DNA of 64,000 bases from Branchinecta lynchi (GCA_023053575.1 JAKZAP010000077.1:1-64000), one strand, 5' to 3'. Shown: positions 1-12,455, counted from the first letter of the stretch. Program-made: numbers and translations. The notes: generated by a model from the letters alone, not told the origin.

Positions 1-717
1 GAATCGTCGGATTAATCCCCAAAAACATGGTTTCCCTGGGCGTTCAGTCGAGTCCTTCAGAAGCTTGTCAAGTTTCATCGTCTTAGCTCACGTGGAAGTG
101 CCCGAACCAGCAAAAGTGAGACGGTGGGACCACAAATACGATCGCAATATCACACTTGACGCAAAGGCTAATGCCACAATACACCAATCTTACAAAACGC
201 TGACGGTTTTTGGGGAAAAATAGAAGAAACTAGACCTACGTTGCCCGGGCAACGTGAAGTGTTGCGGCAACCTTTGTCCGGCTTCGCCGGCTAAAGTGTT
301 TCTTCGTTGTCGGTTAAATGCTGAAATTGTCAACTCATCGAAGCTTTTAAAACGGTATGTTCTAAAAAGAATAATCACATAATCAAAAGCTGTTCTTTAG
401 CGTTGTAAAACCAACAACAAAACAATATCGGAAGAAGGCTATCCGTAACGTTTCAGGATTAAAATACCATAGATGACACTATTAATTATTACAAAACTAC
501 CTTATTGTTTTACATTACCGTATCGTTTTTACCCGTTGCGTAAACAGTTAATCCTAGGTTATAGCGATAGACCATCGATACAAACTTTCTTACTGTCATA
601 TTTACAGAAATCGAATACAATGTGCACCAATTTTCAAAAGTTTCTAGCCCATCGTGAACCGATCTTACTTACAAGTCCGTCTCCCGTGATTGACATCAAC
701 TTCACCGGAAACAAATA

Positions 718-1026
718 ATGGATACACCAGCTATCAAAAGTTGCAAACCCCTCATCGCTGAAGATGACTATAGCATAAAAGCCGATTATTACTTACAAGT
801 CCCATGCATGTCTTACAATTGGGAACAAAATTGTTCTTACCATCGAATACTCCTGAGACAAATAACAGGTATACCAACTAGCAAAAGCTGCAAACTCCTC
901 GTTGCCGAAGATGATTATGAGCTAACAGTCGACTGTTGCTTACAGTCGACTCTTGCTTACAAGTCCCTTACATGTCTCACAACTGGTATCGCCTATTTTT
1001 GGTTTCAGTGTGTACCTTACTCCTGA
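718..1026 (+). other. Small ORF with duplicated SKSCKPLIAEDD-type peptide (status unknown)
   Basis: A 102-codon ORF in which a ~45-residue segment occurs twice: KSCKPLIAEDDYSI near the start and KSCKLLVAEDDYEL near residue 60. It starts on the ATG overlapping the stop of an 81-codon ORF (473-718). Related ORFs occur at 1448-1687 and 2840-3130 and in every array copy. There is no signal peptide, domain or homologue I recognise. Comparing the 718 and 2840 versions by eye gives about 5 silent and about 12 replacement differences, which looks close to neutral. It is probably a by-product of the subrepeat, but it is listed because it recurs in open frames. Confidence 0.2.
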
Positions 1027-2839
1027 AGTTGTCAACTCCTTGAAACTTTCAAACTGGTTTATCTCATGATGGATTTCTGTTCAAAAAAATGGATGGCATA
1101 TATTTTGATCAGCTCTTCAAGGCTAGCCCTAACCACAACAAAAGCATATCGGAAAAAGGGACTAAATTGACTTTGCAGTCAGTTGAACTTTATCCTTTTC
1201 AATCGTAGACATCGTGACGGATGAAAACTTGGAATAATATCCTATATAATCTGTTGGTATTATAAAGCTATCCGTAACTTTTTAGGATTAAAATACCATA
1301 GATGACACTATTAATTATTACGAAACTACCTTGTTTTACATTACAGTATCGTGTGTACCCGTTGCGTTAACAGTAAATCCTAGGTTACAGCGATAGACCA
1401 ACGATACAAACTTTCTTACCGTCAGATTTATAGAAATCGAATACAATGTGCAACAATTTGCACAAATTTCTAGCCCCTCGTGCACCGATTCTACTGACAA
1501 GTCCCTTTCCCGTGATAGACATCAAGTTCACCGGATAAAAATAATGGGTACACCGACTAGCAAAAGTTGCAAACCCCTCATCGCTGAAGATTTGTGTAGC
1601 ATAACAGCCGATTATTACTTACAAGTCCCTTGCATGTTTTACATTTGGGAACCAAATTGTTCATCAAATGACAGGTACGCCAACTAGCGAGAGCTGCAAA
1701 CCCCTCATTGCCGAAGATGATTATGAGCTAACAGTCGCCTGTCGCGTACAAGTCCCCTAAATGTCTCACAACTGGTATCGCCTATTTTTGGTTTCAGTGT
1801 GTACCTTACTACTGAAGTTGTCAACCCCTTGAAACTTTCAAACTGGTGTATCTCATAAAGGAATTTTTGTACCAAAAAAATGGATGTCATATACTTTGAT
1901 CAGCTCATCAGCGGCTATGGATTGCCGTCGAAGTTGAACTTTATTCTTTTCAGTCGTAGATATCGTGACGGATGAAAACTTGGAACAATAGCTTATATAA
2001 TCTAGTTGATATTATAAAGCTATCCGCAACTTTTCAGGATTAAAATACCATAGATGACACTATTAATTATTACAAATTACCTTATTGTTTTACATTACCG
2101 TATCGTGTGTACCCGTTGCGTAAACAGTTAATCCTAGGTTATAGCGATAGACCATCGATACAAACTTTCTTACTGTCATATTTACAGAAATCGAATACAA
2201 TGTGCACCAATTTTCAAAAATTTCTAGCCCCTCGTGAACGGATTCTTACTTACTAGTCCGTCTCCCGTGACTGACATCAAATTCACCGGAAACAAATAAT
2301 GGATATACCAGCTATCAAAAGTTGCAAGCCCCTCATCGCTGACGATGATTATAGCATAAGCTTTTTAAACGGGATGTTCTAAAAAAATTAATCATATGAT
2401 CAAAAGTTATTCTTCAGCGTTGTAAAAACAACAACAAAATAATATAGGAAGAAGGGACTAAATTAACTTTGCAGTCAGTTGTACTTTATCCTTTTCAATC
2501 GTAGACATCGTGACGGATGAAAACTTGGAACAATATCTTATATAATCTAGTTGGTAATAGAAAGGTATCCGTAACTTTTCAGGATTAAAATACCATAGAT
2601 GACACTATTAATTATTATGAAACTACCTCATTGCTTTACATTTTCGTTTGTATCCGTTGTGTAAACAGTTAATCCTCGGTTACATTGATAGACCATTGAC
2701 ACAAACTTTCTTACCGTCAGATTTATAGAAATCGAATACAATGTGCACCCATTTGCAAAAATTCCTAGCCCCTCGTGAACCGATTCTTACTTACAAGTCC
2801 CTCTCCCGTGATATACATTAAGTTAACCGGAAACAAATA

Positions 2840-3130
2840 ATGGGTGCACCAGCTAGCAAAAGCTGCAAACCCATCATTGCAGAAGATGATTGTAGCATAA
2901 TAGCCGATTATTACTTACAAGTCCCTTGCATATCTTACCATTGGGAACCAAATTGTTCTTACCATCGAATACACCGGAAACAAATAACAGGTATACCAAC
3001 TAGCAAAAGCTGCAAACTCCTCATTACCGAAGATGATTATGGGCTAACAGTCGACTGTTGCTTAAAAGTCCCCTATATGTATCATAACTGGTATCGCCTA
3101 TTTTTGGTTTCAATGTACCTTACTATGTAG
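2840..3130 (+). other. Second small ORF of the SKSCKPLIAEDD type
   Basis: A 96-codon ORF with two tandem versions of the same peptide (SKSCKPIIAEDDCSI and SKSCKLLITEDDYGL), homologous to the ORF at 718-1026. Cys, Trp and Tyr positions are mostly kept between versions. Copies lie at 10581, 18318 and 27446. Coding status is unproven. Confidence 0.2.
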
Positions 3131-3409
3131 TTGTCAACCCCTTTGAAATTTTCAAACTGGTGTATCTCATGAAGGAATTTTTGTACCAAAAAATGGATGA
3201 CATATACTTTGATCAGCTCATCAATGGCTATCGATTGCGGTCGAAAAAAAAATTCTACCTGTCTTAGTTCAAAAGTTGACTTTTTTGCCGTAGGCCAACT
3301 TTCTAACGTCACGACTTAGAAAGGAGCAAAGGATAAGCTCTAGTTTCTTTAGCAATGAGAGAACTTTTAAAGTTTAAGAGGCACATCTGATAACGTTACT
3401 CTACCACAA

Positions 3410-4440
3410 ACCAAAGTGCAAAAAAAAAATATTATAAACTCAGCTGAAATCGTCGCAGACATGGACAGAAACAATAGATGGCAGCACTTTCGGACCCGTG
3501 GGAAAAAACACTTTTTTGTCTCTGTAGATTTTTCTATTTATCACTCAAAGAAGATATGTTGGCTGTGGGGCCGGGTAACTGCCGCATATATTTAACACTT
3601 ATAGATTTTAGTCCATCTTCAATTTGAAACTGGTGCCTGCCTGCTTGCGTGCTAGAACGGAGCTTTCCACTCGAAAGCAGAAACATCTTTTGATGAAACA
3701 AAAGGTTCGCTACACAACTTCAGATAGTCCTCTCTGACATAGGCTATACAGCTCCGCTTCACTTCGCAAACCGTAGGCTCTGGCTCAAGGACAAGCAAAA
3801 ACCATCCTTATTGGCCCCAGGCAAGAGTTCTACGGAGCTTTCCAAAATGTAATGTCATATTCATTAATCCGGCCTAAGGTCCACACTTTCCGTAAAAACC
3901 GCACAGGTTAGACCCTTCTCAGTTACCAGGAATAAAATGAAATCGGAGTCATAGGAAAAAAAAAAAAAAATTGCAAAAAATACCTTAAAAATGCTAAAAA
4001 TATAACTTTTTAATACAAGTTTGTCGGATTTAAATGAAAATATAGAGATTAATAAAACTATCTGTGCTTTTTCCAGTCGCGCACTTAATGAATGAAATCT
4101 AGTATTACGAAACTCTACTCCCACAATATTGATTAAAATATGTTACTGTCCACAACAAAGCTTTAAATATCATTGCTGTTACAATTTATTTCCCGTCATA
4201 GTACACATCACACTGATGAAGTCCATTCCTAGTAAAGTATTTCCTTAGCTAAATTATGGTTGTGCGTAAAGGGCTCTCGCTTTCCGTAATAACAGGTATA
4301 GGGCAGTCCTACTCTACATGGGCTATTTGCACTTGCCGGATTACAAAGTTACGCATTTGTAGAAAGTTTTTCGGATATCATGTTTCCATGACAGCTGCCC
4401 ACAACAACTGGGAATCGGCAAGTCGCCTCTTCGACAAAAT
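3410..4440. other. Unit segment without recognisable gene
   Basis: This AT-rich part of the unit has poly-A near 3420 and 3958-3970. The poly-A at 3958 is where copy 4 hits the assembly gap and where the extra insert begins in copy 3. Short ORFs here, including one at 4256-4444, show no recognisable domain. Confidence 0.5.
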
Positions 4441-4713
4441 CTGAACTGATAAGTCACCACACAGACATGGCCGCCACGTCAACAACTCTTCTCACCGTCA
4501 ATTTGCCACAGTATCATCTCTCTACAGGAACATGTGCCAGATTGTCATCCCGCCATACCTCAACCTCGACCCCAACTGGTCACATGATCAACTCGCCACA
4601 AAAACTATTTGAAAGGGAATTTTGATTATTTCATTTATAATCGGTAATATATGGATCCTTTGTCTCAGTAAGATGCTACCTATAACTTTATTCCTAACCC
4701 TCATCTCCTTTAG

Positions 4714-4931
4714 GATGAAACCGACGGTGAGGACGTCATTGTGTTGGACAGCCGGAATGGGAGCAGGGAAGCTTCCGCGGACTCCTGGATTTCCACCGGA
4801 AGTGAAATTTCCGGCCATTCAACTCCCAGGAGCAGAAGCCTTTTGGAAAGTTCTATTGGACAGTCGCTCGCCGCGGTAGACCTCACAGCAACAGAACAGA
4901 TTGAAGATACAGATACATCAAGCATGAGCAG
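4714..4931 (+). CDS. Candidate exon A of an unknown array-borne gene (copy 1)
   Basis: The segment is preceded by a pyrimidine-rich acceptor ending CTCATCTCCTTTAG (AG 4712-4713) and followed by a GT donor (AGCAG|GTATGG, GT 4932-4933). Between them one frame is open for 72 codons plus 2 nt. It reads as a Ser/Thr/Asp/Glu-rich, disordered-looking segment starting DETDGEDVIVLD and ending near DTDTSSMS. It has no domain I recognise. It ends in phase 2, which matches the acceptor of candidate exon B at 6148. No convincing upstream exon was found. It could be a relic of a gene captured in the repeat. Confidence 0.35.
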
Positions 4932-5410
4932 GTATGGAGCCTTTACTCGATCTTGTTGGTGGACGATTCAGAAAGGACGTAAAGAATTAAGTTTTTTCGC
5001 CCAAGAGTTGAATCCGTGCCCCAATCAACATTGACAGAGACGCGACACGTAGAGACTCATAACACAATTTTCCTGCAAACTTAACAGATAGTGTGTTACC
5101 TCATATCTATTGAATTATGCAGCTTTGTGGCCTTTGTATAAATACCATGAAACTTCTGACAGTTAAAAAGACAGATTTGGGGGCGTTGGGAGTGGTTGGG
5201 GATCCAAAGCTTAAATTAATTACGTCCTGAAGACGACCCTTGCCAAGAAGGGCCAAAATATTGCCAAGTTTTCAGCTGGTGAATCTGTCCACCATCAAGA
5301 GACTTCCCCGTGAGCTTGGGCTGAAGTTAATATTCAAGACAGAAACTAAAGAGTTCCCTCATTTCAGTTGAGTTAGTGAAAATAGAAATTACGATTCTGA
5401 TAAGCCTGCA

Positions 5411-5520
5411 GTCAGAACGTGGATAACAGATAACACATGGTTCCGCATCCTTGTGTTAAACGTTCTGACAATTCTCTGCTATAAACTATCATAACTGTTA
5501 ACACAGGTATGCGCAGACTT
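5411..5520. repeat. Cruciform-prone hairpin module (copy 1)
   Basis: GTCAGAACGT (5411-5420) pairs perfectly with ACGTTCTGAC (5460-5469). Inside it TAACACA (5431-5437) pairs with TGTGTTA (5452-5458). A second hairpin follows immediately, with TAACACAGGT against ACTTGTGTTA (9 of 10 pairs, about 5499-5526). The module may be a short foldback transposon or a structured DNA site. It recurs at 13153 and 22286. Confidence 0.7.
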
Positions 5521-5582
5521 GTGTTATTTGTTGTCAGACTGTTTTATCTGATGAAAACAAACGGATTTATAGGCAGAGGTGT

Positions 5583-5877
5583 AAGCGGGTTCCATCCTTC
5601 TAGCAATATTAACTATTAGTTATTGTTTCCGATCCAACCTCACGAAAAGTTACTCCGCTGACCGTTCCGACCTTCTCGAAATAGTAACTGTTTGCTTACC
5701 ATGCTCGGGAGCGTAGTAAGCGTGGTCGCGACGCGTCTCTGTAACGTGATTGGTCGGATTCACCCGTGGCATGATATTCTGCTGAAAAATAGAAAAATCG
5801 TTCCAGCCTTGACGGTAAAAAGCCAGAATACGCGACGTCATGCGTAGTAACTACGGTAAGTAGGGTGGAACACGTTC
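5583..5877 (-). mobile_element. MITE of the GAGCGTGTTCCA family (copy 1)
   Basis: This ~295 bp element has imperfect terminal inverted repeats (AAGCGGGTTCCA at 5583 against TGGAACACGTTC ending 5877). In reverse complement it aligns along its length with the complete MITE at 38069-38373, including shared internal TAGTTACTACG-like motifs. A 63-codon ORF inside (5650-5841) is simply the element read on the minus strand. No target duplication is visible here, so this is an older copy. It lies between candidate exons A and B. Confidence 0.8.
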
Positions 5878-6147
5878 AGAGTTCAGACTTGCTGGGGCGC
5901 AACGGCGCTTTTGAGGCACAGTAATCCTCGAGACAATTTGCGGTTTCCATCCTGAGTGTAAGGAAATGCGGCAAACCGAAACTATGGCGGCAGTTCGCAG
6001 TTGCAGCGAGGGCGCGCACCCTCTTACAAAATCGTGTAGTAGTAGTAATAATTGTTTACTCTTAAACCTTGCGGCCATGGTATAACACCCAAAATCGGAA
6101 ACCGGGCAAAGCTATAGTAAATGCTCCCAGTGCGACATTCCTTGCAG

Positions 6148-6307
6148 TTGCCCTTCGGGGAGCTACCCAGTCGGGCTTCGGTCTGACGGAAAGATGTTGG
6201 AAGACTTCGCAGAAGGAGTGCCAGCACTAGAGGTCTCTAAGGTTACCTTACTTACTGTTTCCGTCTGGAAGTCCCTTAAGTTGGTGTATACCAGGTTGTA
6301 CCAGTGA
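6148..6307 (+). CDS. Candidate terminal exon B (copy 1)
   Basis: The acceptor-like CATTCCTTGCAG (AG 6146-6147) precedes a reading frame that begins in the phase left by exon A and runs through CPSGSYPVG and KMLEDFAEG to TGA at 6305-6307. Upstream of the acceptor the same frame is also open back to 6086. After the TGA the frame stays open for another 36 codons to TAA at 6416. An AATAAA hexamer lies at about 6581, as expected for a last exon. The phase match (chance 1 in 3) and the polyadenylation-type signal are suggestive only. No family is recognised. Confidence 0.25.
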
Positions 6308-7071
6308 GCACTCTCGGGACACAAATTCGAAAGAACAAGCACAAGTCCTAGAAACCTGAGAGTTGGGATGGGCATCGAAGCCGCCGAGCTGCTGCCGGCC
6401 CACAGCGAGCCGAACTAACAAGCGTGTATCCCTGCCAGCCCCCAATGATCGTAGAAGTATGTAAATGTGTAATTCAAGCGTGGGACAGAAGGTTTAGCCT
6501 AGTTTATGTAACAGTTCTAGTAACACGCGTAACAGTTTATTGGTGTGTTGATATACTCAGTCTCGTATAGCCTCTTGGCTTAATAAACAAACGTTAGGGT
6601 TCGTTGTGTGCGAACAAGTCCGAGTTGAGGCATAATTGGGTGGTGGAATACAACAACTCGAAAAGCTGAAAAATTTGAAGCGATGGTAAGGACGCGAGTT
6701 CGGATTATGAGTTTTCATTTGTTTCGCTAGCTTGTTGTTGATAGCCTAGCCTCTGCCTGATTTGCCGAATCCTGTAGATACAGACCCCTGCGACGATCTG
6801 GCCTACTCCCCACAAACACAGCAAGCTCTGGAAGCATTGGAAGGCATAAAAGGAAACAAACAGATATAACCGATGTAAGTACTCTCCTTCATTGGGGCAT
6901 GACCGTTTATTTTGTATGATGGAGGGCGGGTGTAGGGGGGGGGGGGGGTATTATTTCCGGAGTGTATCTTTTTTGGTTGGTGCATTCAGGGGTGGCCAGC
7001 AGCACTCAGGCCAGGGGGAGGGGGGTTGAGACCCTCATGGATCGTAATATACGACTTGCACGTACCGACAA

Positions 7072-7720
7072 AAATTTAACGTCGTGGTCATCGTATCTTT
7101 TTGCTCCCACAACACATAAAGCTTTTTCGACTCGGGTCACGCAGGTCGCAAGTTTCCGTGTCCCCCCCCCCCCCACAAATTCCGGATCCGATCTATGGAC
7201 CTCAAAATAAAATCTCTATTACCCATGACCTTTGTACTATTCAGTTGGTACCTGTGCATGTTCCACCATTTCCCGGCCCTTTATCTACTCGGAAAATTTA
7301 AATGTCGCATCTTATAGGCCCTTTTCTTTGTATAACCCATGGTTCACACTGCTGCGATTTCGCGCGACATAGGACACAAATCGTGCGACAAGCAACGCAC
7401 AACTTTGCGATGTGTCGGATGCATTGAAATATTTCAATTGATCCAACATAACGCAAGCGATTCTTGAGGGAAAGAAAAGAAAAATCAAAGACTAGTTAAT
7501 ATTCAAGACTAAAAATGGCTCTACCTTGGTCTGACTGTTACCCTAGGATGGCTGAATGCAAAATATCTTCTGAATGAACTTGTGTTAACCTGTTTTGAAC
7601 TTCCCTCGAGTCCGAGTACTTCCGGAAAAATTTAACGTCGTGGTCATCGTATCTTTTTGCTCCCACAACACATAAAGCTTTTTTCGACTCGGGTCACGCA
7701 GGTCGCAAGTTTCCGTGTTC
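7072..7720. repeat. Pair of ~92 bp direct repeats bracketing a Harbinger-like terminus (copy 1)
   Basis: The segment starting AAATTTAACGTCGTGGTCAT and ending TTTCCGTGT occurs at 7072-7163 and again at 7627-7720, nearly identical. Between the two, from 7341, lies GGTTCACACTGCTGCGATTT followed by CGCGCGAC. This resembles the terminus at 58010 of the MADF-bearing Harbinger-like element. Each direct repeat is followed by a C-rich family B tract. The same arrangement recurs in copies 2 and 3 (Harbinger-like motif at about 15084 and 24212). Confidence 0.7.
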
Positions 7721-8019
7721 CCTCCACCCCCACACGAATCGTCGGATTAATCCCCAAAAACATGGTTTCCCTGGGCGTTCAGTCGAGTCCTTCAGAAGCT
7801 TGTCAAGTTTCATCGTCTTAGCTCACGTGGAAGTGCCCGAACCAGCAAAAGTGAGACGGTGGGACCACAAATACGATCGCAATATCACACTTGACGCAAA
7901 GGCTAATGCCACAATACACCAATGCTACAAAACGCTGACGGTTTTTGGGGAAAAATAGAAGAAACTAGACCTACGTTGCCCGGGCAACGTGAAGTGTTGC
8001 GGCAACCTTTGTCCGGCTT

Positions 8020-10991
8020 CGCCGGCTAAAGTGTTTCTTCGTTGTCGGTTAAATGCTGAAATTGTCAACTCATCGAAGCTTTTAAAACGGTATGTTCTAA
8101 AAAGAATAATCACATAATCAAAAGCTGTTCTTTAGCGTTGTAAAACCAACAACAAAACAATATCGGAAGAAGGCTATCCGTAACGTTTCAGGATTAAAAT
8201 ACCATAGATGACACTATTAATTATTACAAAACTACCTTATTGTTTTACATTACCGTATCGTTTTTACCCGTTGCGTAAACAGTTAATCCTAGGTTATAGC
8301 GATAGACCATCGATACAAACTTTCTTACTGTCATATTTACAGAAATCGAATACAATGTGCACCAATTTTCAAAAGTTTCTAGCCCATCGTGAACCGATCT
8401 TACTTACAAGTCCGTCTCCCGTGATTGACATCAACTTCACCGGAAACAAATAATGGATACACCAGCTATCAAAAGTTGCAAACCCCTCATCGCTGAAGAT
8501 GACTATAGCATAAAAGCCGATTATTACTTACAAGTCCCATGCATGTCTTACAATTGGGAACAAAATTGTTCTTACCATCGAATACTCCTGAGACAAATAA
8601 CAGGTATACCAACTAGCAAAAGCTGCAAACTCCTCGTTGCCGAAGATGATTATGAGCTAACAGTCGACTGTTGCTTACAGTCGACTCTTGCTTACAAGTC
8701 CCTTACATGTCTCACAACTGGTATCGCCTATTTTTGGTTTCAGTGTGTACCTTACTCCTGAAGTTGTCAACTCCTTGAAACTTTCAAACTGGTTTATCTC
8801 ATGATGGATTTCTGTTCAAAAAAATGGATGGCATATATTTTGATAAGCTCTTCAAGGCTATCGATTGCCCTAACCACAACAAAAGCATATCGGAAAAAGG
8901 GACTAAATTGACTTTGCAGTCAGTTGAACTTTATCCTTTTCAATCGTAGACATCGTGACGGATGAAAACTTGGAATAATATCCTATATAATCTGTTGGTA
9001 TTATAAAGCTATCCTTAACTTTTTAGGATTAAAATACCATAGATGACACTATTAATTATTACGAAACTACCTTGTTTTACATTACAGTATCGTGTGTACC
9101 CGTTGCGTTAACAGTAAATCCTAGGTTACAGCGATAGACCAACGATACAAACTTTCTTACCGTCAGATTTATAGAAATCGAATACAATGTGCAACAATTT
9201 GCACAAATTTCTAGCCCCTCGTGCACCGATTCTACTGACAAGTCCCTTTCCCGTGATAGACATCAAGTTCACCGGATAAAAATAATGGGTACACCGACTA
9301 GCAAAAGTTGCAAACCCCTCATCGCTGAAGATTTGTGTAGCATAACGGCCGATTATTACTTACAAGTCCCTTGCATGTTTTACATTTGGGAACCAAATTG
9401 TTCATCAAATGACAGGTACGCCAACTAGCGAGAGCTGCAAACCCCTCATTGCCGAAGATGATTATGAGCTAACAGTCGCCTGTCGCGTACAAGTCCCCTA
9501 AATGTCTCACAACTGGTATCGCCTATTTTTGGTTTCAGTGTGTACCTTACTACTGAAGTTGTCAACCCCTTGAAACTTTCAAACTGGTGTATCTCATAAA
9601 GGAATTTTTGTACCAAAAAAATGGATGTCATATACTTTGATCAGCTCATCAGCGGCTATGGATTGCCGTCGAAGTTGAACTTTATTCTTTTCAGTCGTAG
9701 ATATCGTGACGGATGAAAACTTGGAACAATAGCTTATATAATCTAGTTGATATTATAAAGCTATCCGCAACTTTTCAGGATTAAAATACCATAGATGACA
9801 CTATTAATTATTACAAATTACCTTATTGTTTTACATTACCGTATCGTGTGTACCCGTTGCGTAAACAGTTAATCCTAGGTTATAGCGATAGACCATCGAT
9901 ACAAACTTTCTTACTGTCATATTTACAGAAATCGAATACCATGTGCACCAATTTTCAAAAATTTCTAGCCCCTCGTGAACGGATTCTTACTTACTAGTCC
10001 GTCTCCCGTGACTGACATCAAATTCACCGGAAACAAATAATGGATATACCAGCTATCAAAAGTTGCAAGCCCCTCATCGCTGACGATGATTATAGCATAA
10101 GCTTTTTAAACGGGATGTTCTAAAAAAATTAATCATATGATCAAAAGTTATTCTTCAGCGTTGTAAAAACAACAACAAAATAATATAGGAAGAAGGGACT
10201 AAATTAACTTTGCAGTCAGTTGTACTTTATCCTTTTCAATCGTAGACATCGTGACGGATGAAAACTTGGAACAATATCTTATATAATCTAGTTGGTAATA
10301 GAAAGGTATCCGTAACTTTTCAGGATTAAAATACCATAGATGACACTATTAATTATTATGAAACTACCTCATTGCTTTACATTTTCGTTTGTATCCGTTG
10401 TGTAAACAGTTAATCCTCGGTTACATTGATAGACCATTGACACAAACTTTCTTACCGTCAGATTTATAGAAATCGAATACAATGTGCACCCATTTGCAAA
10501 AATTCCTAGCCCCTCGTGAACCGATTCTTACTTACAAGTCCCTCTCCCGTGATATACATTAAGTTAACCGGAAACAAATAATGGGTGCACCAGCTAGCAA
10601 AAGCTGCAAACCCATCATTGCAGAAGATGATTGTAGCATAATAGCCGATTATTACTTACAAGTCCCTTGCATATCTTACCATTGGGAACCAAATTGTTCT
10701 TACCATCGAATACACCGGAAACAAATAACAGGTATACCAACTAGCAAAAGCTGCAAACTCCTCATTACCGAAGATGATTATGGGCTAACAGTCGACTGTT
10801 GCTTAAAAGTCCCCTATATGTATCATAACTGGTATCGCCTATTTTTGGTTTCAATGTACCTTACTATGTAGTTGTCAACCCCTTTGAAATTTTCAAACTG
10901 GTGTATCTCATGAAGGAATTTTTGTACCAAAAAATGGATGACATATACTTTGATCAGCTCATCAATGGCTATCGATTGCGGTCGAAAAAAA
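8020..10991. repeat. Subrepeat block inside unit copy 2
   Basis: Copy-2 equivalent of the four-subrepeat block, same order and near-identical sequence. The peptide-core ORFs lie at 8453-8761, 9189-9428 and 10581-10871. Confidence 0.85.
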
Positions 10992-12455
10992 AATTCTACC
11001 TGTCTTAGTTCAAAAGTTGACTTTTTTGCCGTAGGCCAACTTTCTAACGTCACGACTTAGAAAGGAGCAAAGGATAAGCTCTAGTTTCTTTAGCAATGAG
11101 AGAACTTTTAAAGTTTAAGAGGCACATCTGATAACGTTACTCTACCACAAACCAAAGTGCAAAAAAAAAATATTATAAACTCAGCTGAAATCGTCGCAGA
11201 CATGGACAGAAACAATAGATGGCAGCACTTTCGGACCCGTGGGAAAAAGACACTTTTTTGTCTCTGTAGATTTTTCTATTTATCACTCAAAGAAGATATG
11301 TTGGCTGTGGGGCCGGGTAACTGCCGCATATATTTAACACTTATAGATTTTAGTCCATCTTCAATTTGAAACTGGTGCCTGCCTGCTTGCGTGCTAGAAC
11401 GGAGCTTTCCACTCGAAAGCAGAAACATCTTTTGATGAAACAAAAGGTTCGCTACACAACTTCAGATAGTCCTCTCTGACATAGGCTATACAGCTCCGCT
11501 TCACTTCGCAAACCGTAGGCTCTGGCTCAAGGACAAGCAAAAACCATCCTTATTGGCCCCAGGCAAGAGTTCTACGGAGCTTTCCAAAATGTAATGTCAT
11601 ATTCATCAATCCGGCCTAAGGTCCACACTTTCCGTAAAAACCGCACAGGTTAGACCCTTCTCAGTTACCAGGAATAAAATGAAATCGGAGTCATAGGAAA
11701 AAAAAAAAAAAATTGCAAAAAATACCTTAAAAATGCTAAAAATATAACTTTTTAATACAAGTTTGTCGGATTTAAATGAAAATATAGAGATTAATAAAAC
11801 TATCTGTGCTTTTTCCAGTCGCGCACTTAATGAATGAAATCTAGTATTACGAAACTCTACTCCCACAATATTGATTAAAATATGTTACTGTCCACAACAA
11901 AGCTTTAAATATCATTGCTGTTACAATTTATTTCCCGTCATAGTACACATCACACTGATGAAGTCCATTCCTAGTAAAGTATTTCCTTAGCTAAATTATG
12001 GTTGTGCGTAAAGGGCTCTCGCTTTCCGTAATAACAGGTATAGGGCAGTCCTACTCTACATGGGCTATTTGCACTTGCCGGATTACAAAGTTACGCATTT
12101 GTAGAAAGTTTTTCGGATATCATGTTTCCATGACAGCTGCCCACAACAACTGGGAATCGGCAAGTCGCCTCTTCGACAAAATCTGAACTGATAAGTCACC
12201 ACACAGACATGGCCGCCACGTCAACAACTCTTCTCACCGTCAATTTGCCACAGTATCATCTCTCTACAGGAACATGTGCCAGATTGTCATCCCGCCATAC
12301 CTCAACCTCGACCCCAACTGGTCACATGATCAACTCGCCACAAAAACTATTTGAAAGGGAATTTTGATTATTTCATTTATAATCGGTAATATATGGATCC
12401 TTTGTCTCAGTAAGATGCTACCTATAACTTTATTCCTAACCCTCATCTCCTTTAG

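Larger units (their letters stand above)
285..3250. repeat. Subrepeat block inside unit copy 1
   Basis: Four degenerate direct subrepeats begin at about 438, 1267, 2029 and 2564, each opening with a variant of GCTATCCGTAACTTTTCAGG followed by ATTAAAATACCATAGATGAC; a partial fifth precedes them. Spacings are 829, 762 and 535 bp; the third is shortened by a deletion. Most contain a two-part ~140 bp module that can be read as a small ORF with the peptide core SKSCKPLIAEDD. Differences between subrepeats mix silent and replacement changes, which gives no clear sign of selection on protein. No function is recognised. Confidence 0.85.
1..7735. repeat. Array unit, copy 1
   Basis: Order along the unit: family B fragment (1-140), GC-rich hairpin region (about 235-295), subrepeat block (about 285-3250), poly-A/T-rich segment (3410-4140), candidate exon A (4714-4931), cruciform module (5411-5520), MITE (5583-5877), candidate exon B (6148-6307), an AATAAA polyadenylation-type hexamer (about 6581), poly-G (about 6937-6948), first short direct repeat (7072-7163), poly-C, Harbinger-like terminus (7341), second short direct repeat (7627-7720). 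Confidence 0.95.

Noticed and set aside
4212..4240. Hammerhead ribozyme core (CTGATGA)
   Set aside because: No matching GAAA and no closing stems at the required spacing.
5650..5841. 63-codon ORF starting MTSRILAFYRQGWND and its relative at 38105
   Set aside because: Shared because both lie in the same MITE family; the frame at 38105 simply runs out of the MITE into LINE DNA.
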